Positions 13,692 to 18,982 of a stretch of DNA of 18,982 nucleotides are shown piece by piece. The translations under genes were made by a program, and so were the position numbers. Position 1 is the first letter of the stretch; every line of letters begins with the position of its first letter. Source of the DNA: an uncultured Opitutia bacterium (lineage in GTDB: Bacteria > Verrucomicrobiota > Verrucomicrobiia > Opitutales > UBA953). A model generated the notes under the pieces. That model saw only the letters and a list, made by a program, of their open reading frames with translations, made no database searches and was not told the DNA's origin. The stretch spans positions 1 to 18,982 of the forward strand of contig CAITUF010000153.1 of the NCBI GenBank assembly GCA_903895475.1, given 5' to 3'.

Positions 13692-14882
13692 ATGTATCGC
13701 CTCGCCCTAAACATGCTCTTTGGAGACCGCGCCAAGCTCGCGATGCTCCTTTGTGGCTTGGCCTTCTCCGCGCTTTTGATGGCCCAGCAGACTTCGGTCT
13801 TCTTCGGCATCATGAGCTGGACGTATACGCCCGTGTATAACATTCGGGCCCCCATTTGGGTGAGCGATCCGATGGTTGAGCAGGCCAACGATGCCAAGCC
13901 GATGCGCGACACGGACCTCTACCGCGTGCGCTCAGTGGATGGAGTCGCTTGGGCCGCTCCGCTACACACGTCGTTTCTGCAGGCCCGTATGCAGGATGGT
14001 AATTTTAAATTGATCACCATGGTCGGTATCGATGCCGATACCTTCGCCGGTGCGCCCGCGGTGTTATCTCAAGGCCTCATCGAAGACCTCCGGCTCCCCA
14101 ACACCGTCATCGTCGACGAATGGGGTGCGCAATTAATGGGCCGCGTCACCAAAGGCCCCGATGGCAAGGATGTCGTCATCCCACTGAAAGTCGGCGACAC
14201 GTTTGAGGTCAATGACCTCGAAGCGCGCATCGTCGGCATCTGCAAAGTGCGCCGAGCGTTCACGGGCGGCCCCTTTGTCTACACCACTTACGACCGCACG
14301 AAGCTTTACACCCTCGGAGCCCGGCGCACGTTGAGTTTCATGTTGGTCGAGCCCCAGGCCGGTGTCGACCCAGACAAACTTTGTGCCCGCATCGAGGCTG
14401 ACACCGGACTCAAGGCCTGGACGTCGGACACGGTGATCTGGACCTGGTCCGACCGGAGCTTGGCCCGGAATACTTTCTGGTGGTTTTGGAAGAATACCGG
14501 GATTCCGTTTTCCTTCGGCACCGCCGTCGCGCTCGGGCTCTTTGTCGGTATCGCGGTCTCTGGCCAAACGTTCTACTCGTTCGTGCTCGAGAACCTGAAA
14601 TATTTTGCCGCGATTAAGGCGATGGGTGCGGGCATGGGCGTCATCGCCCGCATGCTACTAATCCAAGCGCTCACTGCGGGCTTACTGGGCTTCGGCCTCG
14701 GCGTCGGCATGGCCCAAGCCATCGGCCGCGCGATGATTGAGAAGGGGATGCCGCCGTTTATTATGTTCCCGCAGATCTTCTGGGCCACGCTCGCGCTGGT
14801 GCTCGGGATTAGCCTCGTCTCCGCCATCATCGGCATCATCAAGGTATCGCGCGTCGATGCCGCTACCGTCTTCCGCGGATGA
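13692..14882 (+). CDS. ABC transporter permease, FtsX/MacB type (DevC-like)
   Basis: 396-residue inner-membrane subunit of an export-type ABC transporter. Topology is that of the FtsX family: helix 1 at about 14-32, a large periplasmic MacB-like domain (about 45-270), then helices at about 276-299, 322-344 and 363-383, and the typical cytoplasmic end VSRVDAATVFRG. The coupling segment LENLKYFAAIKAMGA after helix 2 is characteristic of the FtsX domain (commonly .R..EIA.LKA.GA). The single-permease format followed by ATPase and HlyD adaptor resembles the DevBCA arrangement. The stop TGA overlaps the next ATG (ATGA), so the ATPase is translationally coupled. The exported substrate is unknown. 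Confidence 0.9.
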   Translation: MYRLALNMLFGDRAKLAMLLCGLAFSALLMAQQTSVFFGIMSWTYTPVYNIRAPIWVSDPMVEQANDAKPMRDTDLYRVRSVDGVAWAAPLHTSFLQARMQDGNFKLITMVGIDADTFAGAPAVLSQGLIEDLRLPNTVIVDEWGAQLMGRVTKGPDGKDVVIPLKVGDTFEVNDLEARIVGICKVRRAFTGGPFVYTTYDRTKLYTLGARRTLSFMLVEPQAGVDPDKLCARIEADTGLKAWTSDTVIWTWSDRSLARNTFWWFWKNTGIPFSFGTAVALGLFVGIAVSGQTFYSFVLENLKYFAAIKAMGAGMGVIARMLLIQALTAGLLGFGLGVGMAQAIGRAMIEKGMPPFIMFPQIFWATLALVLGISLVSAIIGIIKVSRVDAATVFRG

Positions 14883-15610
14883 GCACCCACGCTGCCCAAC
14901 CCGTCGCCGTCCGCACCCATGGGGTCGACATGTTCTTCGGTGATGGTGAGACCAAGGTAACCGCCCTGAAGCAGGCCGACTTCGAGGCCAATCGCGGCGA
15001 GCTCATCATGCTCGTCGGTCCGTCGGGTTGCGGCAAGACGACCTTACTCTCCGTCATCGCGGGTACGTTGACCCCGCAGACGGGTACGGTCGAAGTGTTC
15101 GGCCAACGCCTCGATGGCCTAAGCCAAGAGGAGTTAACCACATTCCGTCGCAAGCACCTCGGCTTCGTCTTCCAGTCCTTCAACCTGATTCCGACCCTCT
15201 CGGTGCTCGAGAACGTCATGGTGCCGCTGCTCATTCAGGGCGCCTCGCACGACGTGGCGGTTACCAAAGCGCGCGCGATGCTGGAGAAGGTCGGCCTTAA
15301 GGGTCGCGAGTACGGCCAACCGAACGCGCTTTCTGGGGGCCAGCAGCAGCGTGTCGCAATCGCGCGTGCTCTCGTGCATGAGCCCTCGCTGCTCATCTGC
15401 GATGAGCCGACCTCCGCCCTCGATAAGGACACCGGTGCGCAAATCATGCAGATGGTCCGCGACCTGTCCCGTTCGCCCGAACGCTGCGTGGTCGTCGTCA
15501 CGCACGATCACCGCATCTTCCGCTTCGCCGACCGCATCGCGGAAATGGAAGACGGCCGTATCCGTCGCGTGGTCGAAGACGCCAGCTTACTCGACACCAA
15601 CCAGCTTTAA
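14879..15610 (+). CDS. ABC transporter ATP-binding protein (LolD/MacB/DevA type)
   Basis: 243-residue ATPase that powers the adjacent permease. Motifs in order: Walker A GPSGCGKT (47-54), Q-loop Q99 in FVFQSFNLIPTLSVLEN, signature LSGGQQQRVA (151-160), Walker B LLICDEPTS with catalytic E176, D-loop SALD and switch H209 in VVTHD. The FNLIPTLS.LEN stretch marks the family that serves FtsX-type permeases. The start overlaps the permease stop by 4 bp and the next gene begins 5 bp after its stop. Confidence 0.95.
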   Translation: MSTHAAQPVAVRTHGVDMFFGDGETKVTALKQADFEANRGELIMLVGPSGCGKTTLLSVIAGTLTPQTGTVEVFGQRLDGLSQEELTTFRRKHLGFVFQSFNLIPTLSVLENVMVPLLIQGASHDVAVTKARAMLEKVGLKGREYGQPNALSGGQQQRVAIARALVHEPSLLICDEPTSALDKDTGAQIMQMVRDLSRSPERCVVVVTHDHRIFRFADRIAEMEDGRIRRVVEDASLLDTNQL

Positions 15611-15615
15611 AACCT

Positions 15616-16539
15616 ATGTTCCAAAAACGCTATCTCTTGGTCGCCTTAGCGATCGCCGGCGCCGGCGCCGCCCTCCAGTTGACCCGTGGCACTGCCACCG
15701 AGACCCCGACGAACCCGCCCGCCTACCCACCCGCGACCCGCGACAAGGACGGCCTGATTGCCGCCGCGGGCCTCGTCGAAGCCGCCGCCGAGAACACGCT
15801 GTTGGGCTCACCGACCTCTGGCACCGTCCTTAAGGTGCACGTCAAGGTTTGGGACCAAGTGAAGGCCGGCGATGCCATCATCACCCTCGATGACCGTGAC
15901 CTCACCGCGCAACTGCAGGTGCAGCTGGCGTCCGTCACGGCCGCGGAGGCCACCGCTGAACGGGCCGAAGACGCCGCCCAACGCTGGACGGGCCTGAAGG
16001 ACAGTGGTGCCGTCAGTGCGGGTGATTTACTTGGCTATCAAGTTACCGCCAAGGAATCCCGCGCGCGTGTCGCCCTAGCTAAGGCCCAAGTTGCCCAGAC
16101 GAAAGTGATGCTCGACCGCTTGGTGGTCCGTTCGCCCATCGACGCAACTGTACTCCAGGTTTCCGTGCGCGTCGGCGAATTCGTTGCGGCAGGGCTCAAG
16201 GCTCCGGTGGTACTCGGCGATATCTCTCGCCTGCAAATTCGCTGCGACCTCGATGAGCAATTGGCGCCCCGCATGACCGCCGGTCTTTCCGCAAAGGGCT
16301 ACCTCAAGGGCGAAAGCGGCCGCGTGGGGAGCGAATCCCGGGCGATCCCGCTAAAGTTTGTGCGCATCGAGCCATACGTCATCCCGAAGGTCTCTTTGAC
16401 CGGCGGAAGTGCCGAACGCGTCGACACCCGCGTGTTGCAAGTCATCTACCAGTTTGATCGTCCCTCCGACCGCCCGATCTTCGTCGGTCAGCAGATGGAT
16501 ATTTATATCGATACCACGAGCAATGTGCCACGTAAGTAA
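15616..16539 (+). CDS. HlyD-type membrane fusion protein (periplasmic adaptor)
   Basis: 307-residue adaptor expected to bridge the inner-membrane ABC permease and the outer-membrane channel. One N-terminal membrane anchor (about 5-21), a Pro/Thr-rich linker, then a barrel-sandwich half with LLGSPTSGTVLKVHV (62-76) and GDAIITLDDRDL (85-96), a short helical hairpin (about 97-168), the returning half VVRSPIDATVLQVSVRVGEFV, and a beta-barrel region to about 300. The hairpin is much shorter than in classical HlyD, nearer to MacA/DevB type. ATG 15616 lies 5 bp after the ATPase stop. The end overlaps the start of the outer-membrane lipoprotein gene by 17 bp. Confidence 0.88.
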   Translation: MFQKRYLLVALAIAGAGAALQLTRGTATETPTNPPAYPPATRDKDGLIAAAGLVEAAAENTLLGSPTSGTVLKVHVKVWDQVKAGDAIITLDDRDLTAQLQVQLASVTAAEATAERAEDAAQRWTGLKDSGAVSAGDLLGYQVTAKESRARVALAKAQVAQTKVMLDRLVVRSPIDATVLQVSVRVGEFVAAGLKAPVVLGDISRLQIRCDLDEQLAPRMTAGLSAKGYLKGESGRVGSESRAIPLKFVRIEPYVIPKVSLTGGSAERVDTRVLQVIYQFDRPSDRPIFVGQQMDIYIDTTSNVPRK

Positions 16540-17890
16540 GAGCCTGCTCCTCGCCGCGGCCTTGCTCGCGGGTTGTGCGCACGAGCCTGCCCCGCGCCCG
16601 GCGACACCCGTGGCCCCTGTGGCTTTTAGCGTCCCGGGTTCTGCGGCCACGGCTGGTTGGGTGGAAAAATTTCAAGACCCTGCTCTGGCCGCGCTCATCG
16701 CGCAGGCCCGTACAGGTAGTCCAGACCTGGCGATCGTTCGGGCTCGTCAGCGTGAGGCCGAAGCGGTCTTAGTCGCCGCGGGCGGCTCACTCCAACCCGT
16801 GCTCTCGGCCCAAGCCGGGATTGATGCCTCGCGTATCTCTTTAGAAACCGGACGCATCCCGTTCGCTGCCGCCGTGCCGCGACGGACCGACGTCACGGGA
16901 TTGGGCGTTAAGGCTTCCTGGGAATTAGACTTCTGGGGCCGCAAGGCTGCCACTGTCGCCGCCGCCGAGAGCGACGCTAAGGCATCGGCCGCCGCGGTCG
17001 CGCAAGCCGACCTAGCACTCACCGCCGAAGTCGCGCGTGTGTGGTTCGCCGTGCGTGGCGCCCGCGAGCAGGTCGCTTGCTTGGAAACCGAATTTGCGGC
17101 GCGCTACCGCGAGATGGAAATCGTTCGACGCAGCGTGGAGGCAGGTATCCTGCCGACGGATCCTTTGTCATCCGCCCGGCTGGCCGCCGCCCAAGCGAAG
17201 GTCGATGAAGGCCTGGGTCGGCGTCGCCTCGCGGCCGCCGAGAACGCCCTGCGCGCTCTCATCGGGGCTGCCCCCGGTGCCGCTTTGCCCACCGCAACCC
17301 AGCGCGCTGTCATGCCTACCTTCGGCGCCGGCCTTCCTTCCGAATTACTGCAACACCGCCCGGATGTCCACGCCGCTGCCCTCCGTTTTGATGCCGCGGT
17401 CGCCCGCGAAGGCGCGGCGCTCGCGGACTTCTATCCTTCCGTCACGCTAAACGGCCAAGCCGGTTGGCAGGCCGACCCCGCTTCGCGGATTGGTCGCAGC
17501 TCCGCCTCCTTTTGGGGCTTGGCTCCAACGGTCGACTTGCCGCTCTTTGATGGCTCCCGTCGCGAGGCCAACCTCGAAGTCACGCGGGCCCGCTTAGCGG
17601 GCGCCGCCGCGGAGTGGCACAAGGTCGTCCTGAACGCTTTCCGTGAAGTGGAAGATGCCCTCGCCGACTTACGCGAACTGGAGTTGCAGGAGGATCTCAC
17701 CGGCCAGGTCCAAGTCGCCGCGTTGGATCGCCTGAAGAATGCAGAAGCTCGCCAGCGCGCGGGTGTAGCGACGGAAGCCGAAGTCACCGTTACTCGCCGC
17801 GACGAAGCTTTAGCCCGTCGAACGCTTTCGATGGTGGTGTGGGAGCGTCGCCAAGCCGCGGTGCGTCTGGCTGCTGCCACCGGCGGTTGA
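16523..17890 (+). CDS. TolC/NodT-family outer-membrane efflux lipoprotein
   Basis: 455-residue outer-membrane channel that would complete the export machine. The N-terminus MCHVSKSLLLAAALLAGC carries a lipobox (LAGC, acylated C18), as in NodT/OprM proteins. Two repeated outer-membrane-efflux domains follow, with AALIAQA, ASWELDFWGRK and VARVWFAVRGA in the first half and LLQHRPDVHAAALRFDAAVA and APTVDLPLFDGSRREANLE in the second, all family landmarks. The frame opens further upstream (16409), but only the ATG at 16523 puts the signal peptide at the start, which creates a 17-bp overlap with the adaptor gene. A strong terminator follows. Confidence 0.92.
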   Translation: MCHVSKSLLLAAALLAGCAHEPAPRPATPVAPVAFSVPGSAATAGWVEKFQDPALAALIAQARTGSPDLAIVRARQREAEAVLVAAGGSLQPVLSAQAGIDASRISLETGRIPFAAAVPRRTDVTGLGVKASWELDFWGRKAATVAAAESDAKASAAAVAQADLALTAEVARVWFAVRGAREQVACLETEFAARYREMEIVRRSVEAGILPTDPLSSARLAAAQAKVDEGLGRRRLAAAENALRALIGAAPGAALPTATQRAVMPTFGAGLPSELLQHRPDVHAAALRFDAAVAREGAALADFYPSVTLNGQAGWQADPASRIGRSSASFWGLAPTVDLPLFDGSRREANLEVTRARLAGAAAEWHKVVLNAFREVEDALADLRELELQEDLTGQVQVAALDRLKNAEARQRAGVATEAEVTVTRRDEALARRTLSMVVWERRQAAVRLAAATGG

Positions 17891-17913
17891 GCCCGCCGAA
17901 TTTAGCCAAGAAG

Positions 17914-17939
17914 AAGGGCTCCCTCGCGGGAGCCCTTTT
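17914..17939. terminator. Bidirectional terminator between efflux operon and gnd
   Basis: 10-bp stem AAGGGCTCCC (17914-17923) / GGGAGCCCTT (17928-17937) with loop TCGC. TT then GCTT follow on the plus strand, after the TT of the stem; on the minus strand CTTCTT follows. It fills the 51-bp gap between the two convergent stop codons. Confidence 0.85.
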
Positions 17940-17941
17940 GC

Positions 17942-18982
<1,041 letters not shown>

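Noticed and set aside
16409..16522. Longer N-terminus for the efflux lipoprotein.
   Set aside because: It would bury the signal peptide and lipobox 40 residues inside and overlaps the conserved end of the adaptor gene.

Overview
This is an 18,982-bp GC-rich chromosomal window of about sixteen bacterial protein genes and one tRNA, with short gaps and no insertion sequence, phage gene or CRISPR array. Gene content (two-component regulators, MnmE/MnmG, an outer-membrane lipoprotein efflux channel) shows a Gram-negative-type bacterium. The weak Shine-Dalgarno signals, the LysA variant and the fungal-like cystathionine gamma-synthase fit a Verrucomicrobiota (Opitutae-like) lineage, but that placement is an inference.

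Region 1 (1-4382), signalling and phosphate: the 3' part of a sigma-54 response regulator overlaps by 8 bp a secreted PstS-like phosphate-binding protein. A tRNA-Gly(GCC) and a terminator follow, then the convergent phoB-phoR pair on the minus strand. Region 2 (4383-7831), minus strand: mnmE then mnmG, which together make the wobble-uridine modification of tRNA. This region holds two parS-like 16-mers, TGTTCCACGTGGAACA inside mnmG and a one-mismatch copy between mnmG and phoB. It also has a Shine-Dalgarno for mnmG that can fold into either of two overlapping hairpins. The usual neighbours rsmG-parA-parB are not here.

Region 3 (7887-10681), plus strand: lysA followed after 3 bp by a cystathionine gamma-synthase-type enzyme, a small operon for aspartate-family amino acids (lysine, methionine). 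Region 4 (10658-13646): a small secreted charged protein (minus) diverges from a secreted TIM-barrel-like protein of unknown function. An aquaporin-like channel with an altered pore signature and a four-helix membrane protein rich in membrane-edge histidines follow.

Region 5 (13649-17939): a tightly coupled operon of FtsX-type permease, ABC ATPase, HlyD-type adaptor and NodT-type outer-membrane lipoprotein, which should form a complete trans-envelope export system. It ends at a bidirectional terminator shared with gnd (6-phosphogluconate dehydrogenase, minus strand), which runs off the right edge.

The most notable signals are the parS sites in and beside mnmG, the alternative mnmG leader hairpins, the phosphate-flavoured regulatory locus, and the unfamiliar secreted and membrane proteins between 10.7 and 13.6 kb.
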